Of a DNA stretch of 36,309 bases, positions 25,317 through 32,835 are shown one piece after another. The first letter of the stretch is position 1. Every line of letters begins with the position of its first letter. A model generated the notes under the pieces. It did not search any database. It was not told the DNA's origin and saw only the letters and a program-made list of their open reading frames with translations. Origin of the DNA: Arenicellales bacterium (lineage in GTDB: Bacteria; Pseudomonadota; Gammaproteobacteria; Arenicellales; JAANXG01). The position numbers and the translations under genes were made by a program. The stretch is from the NCBI GenBank assembly GCA_030066885.1, contig JASJAT010000039.1:1-36309 (forward strand), written 5' to 3'.

Positions 25317-26151
25317 CTTTTGTTGATACCGGCTCTAGTCCTTTAAGGTATTTGGCAATCGCTTCGCTATCCTCGGGACGAAGATACTTCAATCCCTCGT
25401 CGATGACCTCCGCCATGAGTCCGCCTACGAAATCGCGGTCAGGGAGCATGCCGTTTCTAAAGTATCGTTTCAGTTCGGACATTCCCCAGCGCCCGATGCC
25501 CGTTTCTCGGTCCGGAGTGATGTTGGGTACAGGTTCCCCGTCAGGGCCTTCCTCGGTTCCTGTCAGGTGCAGGTCATAGTCCAGTGTACCAAACCACCCT
25601 CGAGGTGTATGGCATTCATCACAATGCCCCAAGGTTTTCACCAGATATTCACCACGATCGGCGGGGGTGGCTTTCGGTTCAAAGAATAAAAACTTCCAAA
25701 CCTTGTTTACTATTCTAAATTGGAGATACCACGGCACATCGTGAGCTCGATTTGGCTGAGAAACAGCAGGAGCCGTGCGCAAGTACGCGAACAAGGCATC
25801 GATATCTTCTGCTTTCGTCCCTGAGTAGGCGGTGAAGGGAAAGACAGGGTAGTAGTGGATACCCCCTGGACCTTCCCCTTTAGTCAACGCGTCGGTGAAT
25901 TGCTCCTTGGTCCAACCTCCTATCCCATGGTTCTTATCAGGCGTGATATTGGGGGAATAAAACGTCCCGAAGGGAGTGTCGAAGGCCACGCCCCCAGCCA
26001 GGTAAGCACCGTCATTGTCGATGTCAGTGTGACAGGCAACGCATCCACCTATACGTAGGATGTATTCCCCTTCCTCGGTCACAGTTTGAGCGTATCCAGC
26101 CTGGGTGAATGCCCATAGCCAGAACAGCAACAGGCGTAATGCTCGTAACAC
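25312..26151 (-). CDS. Diheme cytochrome c
   Basis: A 279-residue secreted cytochrome with signal peptide to about A21 and two heme-binding motifs, CVACH (37-41) and CDECH (177-181). The two domains resemble those of the cytochrome subunits of membrane alcohol and gluconate dehydrogenases (SPNITPD and PNITPDRETGIG repeats). In the second domain M246 (GGLMAEV) fits the axial ligand. In the first domain the usual Met-Pro reads F104-P105 (YPVFPFTAY), so heme 1 may lack a Met ligand. It lies 36 bases after a cytochrome c' gene, the two forming one unit. The electron partner is not in the window. Its stop codon lies in a palindromic repeat. Confidence 0.9.
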   Translation of the reverse strand: MLRALRLLLFWLWAFTQAGYAQTVTEEGEYILRIGGCVACHTDIDNDGAYLAGGVAFDTPFGTFYSPNITPDKNHGIGGWTKEQFTDALTKGEGPGGIHYYPVFPFTAYSGTKAEDIDALFAYLRTAPAVSQPNRAHDVPWYLQFRIVNKVWKFLFFEPKATPADRGEYLVKTLGHCDECHTPRGWFGTLDYDLHLTGTEEGPDGEPVPNITPDRETGIGRWGMSELKRYFRNGMLPDRDFVGGLMAEVIDEGLKYLRPEDSEAIAKYLKGLEPVSTKE

Positions 26152-26187
26152 GTTGCTGTTCTCTTTCTTCCGGGTATTGTCGAACTA

Positions 26188-26637
26188 CTATCTTCTTTTT
26201 CGGAATGACTCGTGGCAACCCTTGCAAGAGTCCCACAACGGATCCAAGCTACCCGCGACGGCGCCCACATCCCCCCCGGCTGCTGTTTTGGCAACGTCTG
26301 CGGCCGCTTGTTCCAAGTCGTTTACATATCCTTCGAACTTGGGCCACTCCTGCCAGATTTCCTCTTTAGCTCGGGTCGGTGGATCTTCGGTGATTGCCTC
26401 TTCCCGGAAAGCGGTGAGAACGAGGGTGGTTAATGCCTTAAGCGCCTCAGTGTGTCCGACCAAGTGGTCTGTGTAGTCAACACCGCCATAGGCGATTTGG
26501 GCAATCGCCTCGGCATGACCACCGATTGCACCCATTAAGCCCTGTCGATACTTGACAGTACCTTCTTGAGCGTTGGCAGTACCACCAATGGCCAAACTTA
26601 CGAAGAGTGACAAAATAACCGTTGTTTTTTTACTCAT
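26188..26637 (-). CDS. Cytochrome c' (class II cytochrome c)
   Basis: A 149-residue periplasmic protein with a signal peptide ending at A23 (GGTANA) and a C-terminal heme site, CKGCH at 138-142, the class II pattern. YRQGLMGAIGGH (30-41) is the usual first-helix segment facing the heme. The fold is a four-helix bundle that binds NO or CO, or acts in electron transfer. It is the first gene of a two-gene unit with the diheme cytochrome. The 278 bases upstream, shared with the divergent dioxygenase gene, show no further gene. Confidence 0.93.
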   Translation of the reverse strand: MSKKTTVILSLFVSLAIGGTANAQEGTVKYRQGLMGAIGGHAEAIAQIAYGGVDYTDHLVGHTEALKALTTLVLTAFREEAITEDPPTRAKEEIWQEWPKFEGYVNDLEQAAADVAKTAAGGDVGAVAGSLDPLWDSCKGCHESFRKRR

Positions 26638-26915
26638 AATCCTGATGGTCTCCTGAGATTCTTGATTGATTTTTGTGATGAGTGATTTTTGCTCCCTGTG
26701 CGGAAGGCTACCGGATTATAAGACATCAAAACCCGATAATTGTTCTTTTGGGCCGCTAAGAAACCAGGCTTCAGTCGTTTTTGGTTATCTATATATAGGG
26801 TGTGTTCGTGATTCGGGGTGTTATGATGGTCCAAGACAAGCTAAATAAATCCGATTGACCGGAGGTTTTAAACACAATAGCGTAATCAGTGTCGTTTATA
26901 GTATCGGTATAAAAA

Positions 26916-27773
26916 GTGTCTTCATCATCGTCATCTCTACGTATACAACCCTTATCGGGGACTTTGGGCGCCGAGATTGCCGGCGTAAACTTAGCTGAGC
27001 CAATGAGCGAACGCTTGTTCGAAGAAATCCGTGCAGTCTTCTATCGATACCAAGTTATCTGCTTCCGCGATCAAAAATTAACGCCTGAACAGCAGATTGC
27101 ATTCGCCCAACGGTGGGGAACGATTAACGTGAATAGATTCTTCGCTCGGCTGAAAGACTACCCAATGGTCGCCGAAATTCGCAAAGAACCAGAGCATAAA
27201 CTGAATATTGGAGCAGACTGGCACACCGATCACTCCTACGATACCAATCCTGCGTTTACCTCGATCCTGTACGCGAAGATTGTTCCAGACTTTGGCGGTG
27301 ATACTTTATTTGCCAGTATGTATGCCGCTTACGAGACGCTTTCTAAAGGTATGAAGGAGACGCTGTCGAGCATGAACGCGAGGCACTCGAGTAGGCACGT
27401 GTTTGGATATGGCACAACAGATCTTGAATCACGAAAAACCGGGCGAATCAACAATCCGAGACAGGCCACGCAAGATGCAGTACACCCCGTGGTGATTACC
27501 CACCCGGGCAGTGGACGTAAAGCGCTATATGTGAATCCCGATTTTACGGTTGGATTCGAAGGCTGGACCGATGAGGAATCCAAGCCTTTACTCGAGTACT
27601 TGTATAAACATGCCGGTCAGCCAAAATTCACCTGTCGATTGTCTTGGACCGAAGGCACTTTGGCGATGTGGGACAATCGTGCAACTTGGCATTGTGCGTT
27701 GAACGACTACCACGGACAGCGTCGCGTGATGCATCGCATCACGGTCGAGGGTGAACCTCTGAGTAGAGTGTAA
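26916..27773 (+). CDS. TauD/TfdA-family Fe(II)/2-oxoglutarate dioxygenase
   Basis: A 285-residue dioxygenase of typical TauD length. The iron ligands are H103 and D105 (DWHTDHSY) and H259 (WDNRATWHCALNDY). R270 and R274 (QRRVMHRITVEG) match the two Arg of TauD that bind 2-oxoglutarate and the substrate acid. The residues aligned with the other TauD sulfonate contact (His70) are not a His, so taurine is not assured. The GTG start gives a Ser-rich N-terminus (MSSSSSS). The next gene, a tandem PARP-type zinc finger protein, starts 13 bases after its stop, which suggests co-transcription. Confidence 0.92.
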   Translation: MSSSSSSLRIQPLSGTLGAEIAGVNLAEPMSERLFEEIRAVFYRYQVICFRDQKLTPEQQIAFAQRWGTINVNRFFARLKDYPMVAEIRKEPEHKLNIGADWHTDHSYDTNPAFTSILYAKIVPDFGGDTLFASMYAAYETLSKGMKETLSSMNARHSSRHVFGYGTTDLESRKTGRINNPRQATQDAVHPVVITHPGSGRKALYVNPDFTVGFEGWTDEESKPLLEYLYKHAGQPKFTCRLSWTEGTLAMWDNRATWHCALNDYHGQRRVMHRITVEGEPLSRV

Positions 27774-27786
27774 CAAGGATATAAAA

Positions 27787-28305
27787 ATGGGCCATGTCAT
27801 CGAGCCAGCGAGCAGTGGGCGCGCTAAATGTCGGGGCTGTGGAGAAAAAATAGACAAGGGCGTGCTTCGGTTTGGGGAGCGTGCACCTAATCCGTTCGGT
27901 GAGGGAGAAGCGACTTACTGGTTCCACTTGACCTGCGCTGCGTGCAGACGGCCGGATGAATTTTTAACCGTTGAGCAGCCGGAGATGGATCCTAAGGTCC
28001 GGTTGATGGCGGAAGCCGGTCGCGATCACTATAGGTTAGCTAGAATTAGGCGTGCAGAACGTGCACCTTCCGGCCGGGCTAAATGCCGTCACTGCAGAGA
28101 GGCGATTCCCGCTGGGAGCTGGCGTATTGCGTTGGAAATATGGGAGGAGGCCCGTTTTTCTCCCATGGGATTTATACACATGTCGTGCAGCAAAGATTAT
28201 TTTGGAACTGCTGACATTTTGCCCCGTATCAAGCACTTCACACCGGGTCTGTCTCCAGCGGACCTCGGTGAAATCGCCGACCTTCTCGGGAATAGTAGCG
28301 AGTAG
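27787..28305 (+). CDS. Protein with two PARP-type zinc fingers
   Basis: A 172-residue protein made of two zinc-finger domains joined by a charged helix. Domain 1 has C15-x2-C18 and H47-x2-C50 with 28 residues between; domain 2 has C100-x2-C103 and H131-x2-C134 with 27 between. The surrounding residues (SGRAKCRGCGEKIDKGVLRFG, read in two parts, and YWFHLTC) match the PARP-type zinc finger, whose eukaryotic members bind DNA breaks. No catalytic domain is attached. The first nine residues are short and no signal is present, so it is cytoplasmic. It directly follows a TauD-like dioxygenase gene. The last codons and TAG stop (N-S-S-E) are encoded by a dispersed repeat. DNA or RNA binding is inferred from the family. 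Confidence 0.85.
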   Translation: MGHVIEPASSGRAKCRGCGEKIDKGVLRFGERAPNPFGEGEATYWFHLTCAACRRPDEFLTVEQPEMDPKVRLMAEAGRDHYRLARIRRAERAPSGRAKCRHCREAIPAGSWRIALEIWEEARFSPMGFIHMSCSKDYFGTADILPRIKHFTPGLSPADLGEIADLLGNSSE

Positions 28306-28340
28306 CTAGTATCCAGCGGCGAGAAAAACCAACTAGCTAC
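28293..28340. repeat. Dispersed CTAG-rich repeat supplying a stop codon
   Basis: AGTAGCGAGTAGCTAG followed by TATCCAGCGGCGAG matches 12424-12450 and the arms at 25231-25316. GTAGCTAGT (28302-28310) pairs with ACTAGCTAC (28332-28340). The stop of the zinc-finger gene (28303-28305) is inside it. Confidence 0.6.
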
Positions 28341-28375
28341 ATTCATTGCATGGAAATACACTTCGTGATAGACCG

Positions 28376-28458
28376 GGGGACAGTATACTTTTTAACTTGC
28401 CGTCTTAAATCCACGCCTTTCCAATGGTCGTTTTTCAGTTAAAAAGTATACTGTCCCC
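28376..28458. repeat. MITE-like inverted repeat, 22-bp perfect arms
   Basis: Arms at 28376-28397 and 28437-28458 are perfect inverted copies beginning GGGGACAGTATACTTTTTAA, separated by 39 bases. The arm end matches the termini at 12286 and 12539. It lies between two convergent genes and could also act as a terminator. No transposase is encoded nearby; the GGGGACAG end type is often seen beside IS200/RAYT-type transposases in gammaproteobacteria. Confidence 0.75.
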
Positions 28459-28467
28459 TGTTTAGAT

Positions 28468-29619
28468 CTATCTCTTTGCGATCCAGGGCTTTTGCCTCAA
28501 GGCCATTTTTTTTTGCACCTCGTCGGCGAGCTTCTCGGCTTCATCGTATGAAGCAAGACCCGGGATCGACAAGCGATACATCTGCTTTTCGTTGACCGTA
28601 ATCTGTTCTTTCTGAACGTCAATCCCCAGTGATTTTGCCTTGTTGATAAACTTGTCGACTGCCTTTTCGTCTGACAACGCGGCTAAGTGAATGGTCCACT
28701 GGCCTGTCGATACCGGGGGAGCAGCAGCTTCGGGTTTCGTTTTCCGGGTGGTTGTAGGGGCCGCTGGTGTCGCCTTTTGCTGTGATTCCTGTAACCGCAC
28801 GTTGAGTTTGTCCACTGCAGCTTGCAAGTCTTCCTGCTTCACTACTTGGTCAAGAGAAGCACCCAGGTCTTGCTGTTTATCTTCAATCGCTGTGATGCGT
28901 TGCATGAGGTCTTCGATGGCGATGCGCTGTGTAAGGTCTTCGATCGCGCCAACGCGTTGGCTGAGCTCCGTAACTGGCGAATCTTCAGCAGTCGTTGGTT
29001 GCGTGGCTATAGAGATAACGGTCTCGTTGAGTTCATAGAGCTGGTCGCTCAATCTAAAGCTGTAGAGCCCAAGTCCCACAATCCCCACGATGGCGGCGAT
29101 TAGCAATCCCAGTATCAAACCCGGACTGAGGGTGTTTTCGTGGCTCTCGTGGATCGTTGGCTCGACGGGTCTACGTCCCAAAATCTCTGTATCGTCAGCA
29201 CGTTTGGGCCTCGGTTTGTCGGGCAAACGAAGCTTGGGTAGATCTTTCATTGTGTCTTCTTCCGTTGATGATTGCTCGACGCGTTGGTCGAGCAGAGTAA
29301 GCAGCCTTTCCAGGGATGCGGAGCTCGGAGAGGCGTACTCGATTGCGACCTGGTTTTCGCCGAAGCGGACAATATGGCCGGAAACTTTGATACTGTGTCC
29401 AGGTTCACCACGATCCCAAAAATGGAGGCTGACTTCATCGCCAACTTGCAAAGCTTTGCCAACGTCCGTCTCTAGGGCAGAGCATTTTAAGATTACGCCA
29501 TGTTTGCTGTAGTTACCGACATAACAACCACGCGGGCGGGCGTTGTCCCGATAGAGCATTACACTGACTTGAGAGGCAGGGGTGTATCTAGGTGACCGAC
29601 GGTTTTCTTTGGAGGTCAT
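28468..29619 (-). CDS. PilZ domain-membrane helix-coiled coil-SPOR domain protein
   Basis: A 383-residue fusion. Residues 5-110 form a PilZ domain with the c-di-GMP-binding R7-R8-x-x-R11 and N36-x-S38-x-x-G41 motifs. A Pro/Lys-rich linker leads to one membrane helix (about 166-187), then a periplasmic helix of heptad character with repeats of IEDL(T/M)QRI (about 226-250), a Thr/Ala/Pro linker and a C-terminal SPOR domain (about 306-383, QWTIHLAALSD onward). SPOR domains bind denuded peptidoglycan at division septa; PilZ domains sense cyclic di-GMP. The expected topology puts PilZ in the cytoplasm and SPOR in the periplasm, so it could link the second messenger to the cell wall. It converges on the zinc-finger gene and stands alone. 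Confidence 0.88.
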   Translation of the reverse strand: MTSKENRRSPRYTPASQVSVMLYRDNARPRGCYVGNYSKHGVILKCSALETDVGKALQVGDEVSLHFWDRGEPGHSIKVSGHIVRFGENQVAIEYASPSSASLERLLTLLDQRVEQSSTEEDTMKDLPKLRLPDKPRPKRADDTEILGRRPVEPTIHESHENTLSPGLILGLLIAAIVGIVGLGLYSFRLSDQLYELNETVISIATQPTTAEDSPVTELSQRVGAIEDLTQRIAIEDLMQRITAIEDKQQDLGASLDQVVKQEDLQAAVDKLNVRLQESQQKATPAAPTTTRKTKPEAAAPPVSTGQWTIHLAALSDEKAVDKFINKAKSLGIDVQKEQITVNEKQMYRLSIPGLASYDEAEKLADEVQKKMALRQKPWIAKR

Positions 29620-29642
29620 TAAAGTGCTTTTTTACCACACAT

Positions 29643-29789
29643 TTAGCTTTTACAAGACCCCTTTTTTAAATCCATTGCTGCTACACCACCTGCACGGGCT
29701 TTGTCTAAGGCGTTATCGTTGCTGATAACGTAGCAGGCGTTCCAAGAAGGGTCGGGCATGATACGGTTGATTCGAGATATATCGATCAT
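29643..29789 (-). CDS. Possible small ORF, 48 residues
   Basis: An ATG directly after an in-frame stop opens 48 codons: MIDISRINRIMPDPSWNAC, then YVISNDNALDKARAGGVAAM and DLKKGSCKS. The composition is protein-like, but no ribosome binding site precedes the ATG, and a perfect hairpin CGTTATC/GATAACG (29711-29730) lies within. It sits upstream of the PilZ-SPOR gene on the same strand, 23 bases away. It could be a real small gene or a leader peptide. Confidence 0.3.
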   Translation of the reverse strand: MIDISRINRIMPDPSWNACYVISNDNALDKARAGGVAAMDLKKGSCKS

Positions 29790-29942
29790 TCAATACATAG
29801 TGTAAACCACAAATCGAAGGAGGATAGGGATCTGTGATAGCGCCAGGTGGTTATCGATTCTCGCAAAACAGCAGAGCGTGTAAAGAACCTAATGAGTCAC
29901 GTCCGTCAGGTCGATCAACGGCTGAGGTGTTGCGGTTTCGTT

Positions 29943-31664
29943 TCAGCGTCGATGCCGCCCCTGCAACATTTTGATAATTTCGAAAAATACTTGATTGGTG
30001 AGCGTGGCGGAGATATCTATCGACAAGCTGTACTTGTAGTAGGGACTTAGATCTAACCCGACTCCAAGACCGTAGATTTCCAGGTTACTCCATTTTTCTC
30101 CACGTTCAACCACTTGCTTTAGATGGTTATCCAGATAGAACTTGTCGTTCGCCAGGATTGTCGCGGTGTCCATAGGGCTACCATCGGAAATCACGATCAG
30201 GATCTTCCGCGCTTCCGGGCGCACCAACATTCGGCTGCAAGCCCACTCCACCGCTTCACCATCGATGCCTTCGCGGAAAAGATCTGGTTTCAACAATGCG
30301 GCGAGGGCGGGTCGGGCGCCTCGCCAACTCGTATCCGCATCCTTGTAAACAATGTGACAGAGTTCGTTCAACCTGCCCGGGTGATTGGGTTGTCTATCAC
30401 GGATCCAATCACGTTGTGCTCTCCCACCACTCCAGTCACGGGTAGTGAAGCCTAAGACCTCGGTTTTGACTTCAGCGTGCTGTAGCGCCCGGGTGATTAC
30501 GTCGACCAACATCGCGATGGATTTCATGTGTTGTTTCATTGAACCGGAACAATCAATGAGGATGCTGACCAGACATTTAGCGTGCGGTTTGGTTTGTTCA
30601 CGGTGGAACAAGCGTCGCTCTGTTGGCGAACTAACCAATTGAGCAAGTCGGCGTCCGTCGATATAACCTTCCTCCTGGGCGAATGACCAACCGTCGATTT
30701 GAGGTACCGCCAATAGCGAAGCGAACAAACGGGCTAAGCGAGCAAAGTTGATTCCTTGCGCGCTGACTTGCTTGTCCAGTTTTTGTCGCAATTCCCGCAA
30801 TAGGGAAGTGCGAACCAAGGATTCTGCTTTGACTTCAAGGTCATACTGCCGAGTATAAACGCGGTAGCCCACCGTAGACTCACCCAGCACTTTGCTCTCG
30901 CCGGACTCAGCAGCAGCGACTGGCTCTGAGTCGGTATCGTCAAAATTGAGCAACAAACTGAAGATTGCTCTTCGTTGGTCATCGTCGGTTTCGTCATCAT
31001 CGCGCTCTTGGTCAGACTGAGTGGCTTTAATACTATCTGCGATAATACCGGCGATGGATAACGCGTGCTGAGCATAGGCGGCCTGGTTATATCTGTGGTG
31101 CTTAATACCAGCAAGATCGTGACCCAACAAAGAGCCCATTGCGCCGCGAGTGGGTTCCATTAAATCTTCGGTCTGTTCGAGGACAGGCAACCCGTGCAGC
31201 CGGGCCCAGCATATCTGGGCAATCGTGTATACCAGAATGCCGATATCGCTGTCGGTTAACCCGGAATGATGGAAATCTTTACACCATCGTTCGAAGCGGT
31301 AACGCAGGTTTTCAGCCATGCCTGGCATACTGACCGGTGCCAGGGTTTCAACGCGGAGTTGTTCGAGTAGTTCAAACAACATTCTTTCAATCGGCTCTGT
31401 CGGGCATAGCTTTGCATGCAGTTCGGCGTTGGAATGTTGTATCCGTAGTGCGATGCTATCTGTAGCACCACGAAAGGAGCCAAAATCATCTTTCTCTAGA
31501 TCGACTTGCAGATGAGGTGCATGTACCGGCACACGGATGGTGTGTTTGTATAGACGTCGCCCCCGAAAGTGTAAATCCGGAATGCCCGTCAAGGCGCGAA
31601 TTGAAGTTGCGCATAGTTCTTCGACCTTTTGTTGGCGAAGAACAATTCGGTGGGCGTCATCCAA
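29943..31664 (-). CDS. CobT-like protein with C-terminal VWA domain
   Basis: A 573-residue homologue of cobaltochelatase subunit CobT. The N-terminal half is helical with an acidic stretch (about 210-235, DQERDDDETDDDQRRAI), as in CobT. The C-terminal VWA domain has the MIDAS motif D371-C-S373-G-S375 (ILIDCSGSM) and a later VISDGSP. CobT works with the AAA protein CobS as the ATP-driven partner of the CobN chelatase. The CobS-like gene is immediately upstream (stop five bases before this start), but no CobN is in the window, so the pair may serve another target. The start is TTG at 31664, the only start-like codon close to the upstream stop. Confidence 0.85.
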   Translation of the reverse strand: MDDAHRIVLRQQKVEELCATSIRALTGIPDLHFRGRRLYKHTIRVPVHAPHLQVDLEKDDFGSFRGATDSIALRIQHSNAELHAKLCPTEPIERMLFELLEQLRVETLAPVSMPGMAENLRYRFERWCKDFHHSGLTDSDIGILVYTIAQICWARLHGLPVLEQTEDLMEPTRGAMGSLLGHDLAGIKHHRYNQAAYAQHALSIAGIIADSIKATQSDQERDDDETDDDQRRAIFSLLLNFDDTDSEPVAAAESGESKVLGESTVGYRVYTRQYDLEVKAESLVRTSLLRELRQKLDKQVSAQGINFARLARLFASLLAVPQIDGWSFAQEEGYIDGRRLAQLVSSPTERRLFHREQTKPHAKCLVSILIDCSGSMKQHMKSIAMLVDVITRALQHAEVKTEVLGFTTRDWSGGRAQRDWIRDRQPNHPGRLNELCHIVYKDADTSWRGARPALAALLKPDLFREGIDGEAVEWACSRMLVRPEARKILIVISDGSPMDTATILANDKFYLDNHLKQVVERGEKWSNLEIYGLGVGLDLSPYYKYSLSIDISATLTNQVFFEIIKMLQGRHRR

Positions 31665-31669
31665 GGTGT

Positions 31670-32644
31670 TTACTCTAATGATTCCAGATGCGTGGTTTCG
31701 AGTTCCCGGTTGAAGCAGCGTTGAAAATATTCGGCGATGATAGGATGCTCAGCTTCATCACACTTGTTTAAGTAAGATAGCCTGAAGGCAAGAGCCAGGT
31801 CTTCAAAGTATTCTAGATTCTCAGCCCAGGTGATCACGGTACGCAGCGACATCAGCGTAGAGAGATCACCGGCGACAAAGCTTTTACGGGTAAGGTTGGC
31901 TAAAGCCACCATCGAATGTATGGTCTGCCTACCTGTTTCATTGTTGAGTCGAGGTACACGTGCTAAAGCGATCTCGACCTCTTCGTCTTGGGCCAGGTAG
32001 TTGAGAGCTGCAACGATGTTCCAACGATCGATTTGAGCATGATTCAACATTTGCGTACCGTGGTACAGCCCTGTCAGGTTGCCCAGACCAATAGTGTTTG
32101 ACGTTGCAAACAATCGGAAGTAAGGGTGAGGGTGGATGACTTCATTCTGATCCAGTAGTGTGAATTTTCCGTCTCGTTCGAGAATACGCTGAATCACAAA
32201 CATTACGTCCGGCCGGCCTGCATCATATTCGTCAAACACCAGAGCAACGGGGCGTCTTAGAGCCCAGGGAACGATGCCTTCCTGAAATCGGGTTACCTGT
32301 TTGTCGCCGCGTAGGACTATGGCATCTCTGCCAACTAGATCTAGTCGATTAATGTGGCCGTCCAAGTTCACACGCACACAGGGCCAATTCAACCTGGCAG
32401 CTACCTGTTCAATGTGGGTGGATTTGCCGGTACCGTGCAACCCTTGCACCATAACTCGCTTATTGGCGATGAATCCAGACAAAATAGCCAGGGTGACGTC
32501 TTTATTGAAACGATAAACCGGATCGATTTCAGGGATGTGGTCGTCACTTTCACTGAAGGCGGGGGCCGTCAAGTCAGTATCGATACCGAACACTTCCCTT
32601 ACCGAAACCTCCCGGTCCGGCGTGATCTCCGCAATTTCAGTCAT
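31670..32644 (-). CDS. CobS-like AAA+ ATPase
   Basis: A 324-residue MoxR/CobS-type ATPase. Walker A is GLHGTGKST (68-76), Walker B VFDEYD (136-141); the pre-sensor segment LFATSNTIGLGNLTGLYHGT and HAQIDRWN carry sensor 1 and the arginine-finger region. CobS forms rings that dock on CobT to load metal in aerobic cobalamin synthesis. The gene pairs with the CobT-like gene just downstream. It may instead belong to the wider MoxR-VWA class that remodels other metalloproteins. The segment between this gene and xsc holds an A/T-rich repeat and no gene. Confidence 0.9.
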   Translation of the reverse strand: MTEIAEITPDREVSVREVFGIDTDLTAPAFSESDDHIPEIDPVYRFNKDVTLAILSGFIANKRVMVQGLHGTGKSTHIEQVAARLNWPCVRVNLDGHINRLDLVGRDAIVLRGDKQVTRFQEGIVPWALRRPVALVFDEYDAGRPDVMFVIQRILERDGKFTLLDQNEVIHPHPYFRLFATSNTIGLGNLTGLYHGTQMLNHAQIDRWNIVAALNYLAQDEEVEIALARVPRLNNETGRQTIHSMVALANLTRKSFVAGDLSTLMSLRTVITWAENLEYFEDLALAFRLSYLNKCDEAEHPIIAEYFQRCFNRELETTHLESLE

Positions 32645-32658
32645 ACCTGGATAATCAG

Positions 32659-32690
32659 TACAAAGTTGAAAGTTGAAAGTAAAAAGTCAA
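32659..32690. repeat. Dispersed A/T-rich repeat (AAAGTTG heptamer type)
   Basis: Text CAAAGTTGAAAGTTGAAAGT followed by AAAAAGTCAA is the inverse of the 3803-3834 copy with one extra seven-base unit. A degenerate inverted partner (GAACTTTCGACTTTC) lies near 32732-32748. Confidence 0.55.
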
Positions 32691-32835
32691 ATATCAAAAC
32701 CTAAAGCAAGGGATTGGAAAACACGTTCTGTGAACTTTCGACTTTCATTCTTTTCTGCTCACTGGATTCCACTCAAGGCCTAACGACTGGTTGCATTGCC
32801 ACGATCTGCGTTAAAGGGACAACATCACTACTTGA

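Noticed and set aside
26105-26476. 123-residue plus-strand ORF
   Set aside because: Covers the ends of two cytochrome genes on the other strand; shadow.
29847-30050. 67-residue plus-strand ORF after a strong ribosome binding site
   Set aside because: Its GTG is about 23 bases from the Shine-Dalgarno sequence and most of it is antisense to the CobT-like gene; the nearer GTG at 29834 is discussed as a weak lead instead.
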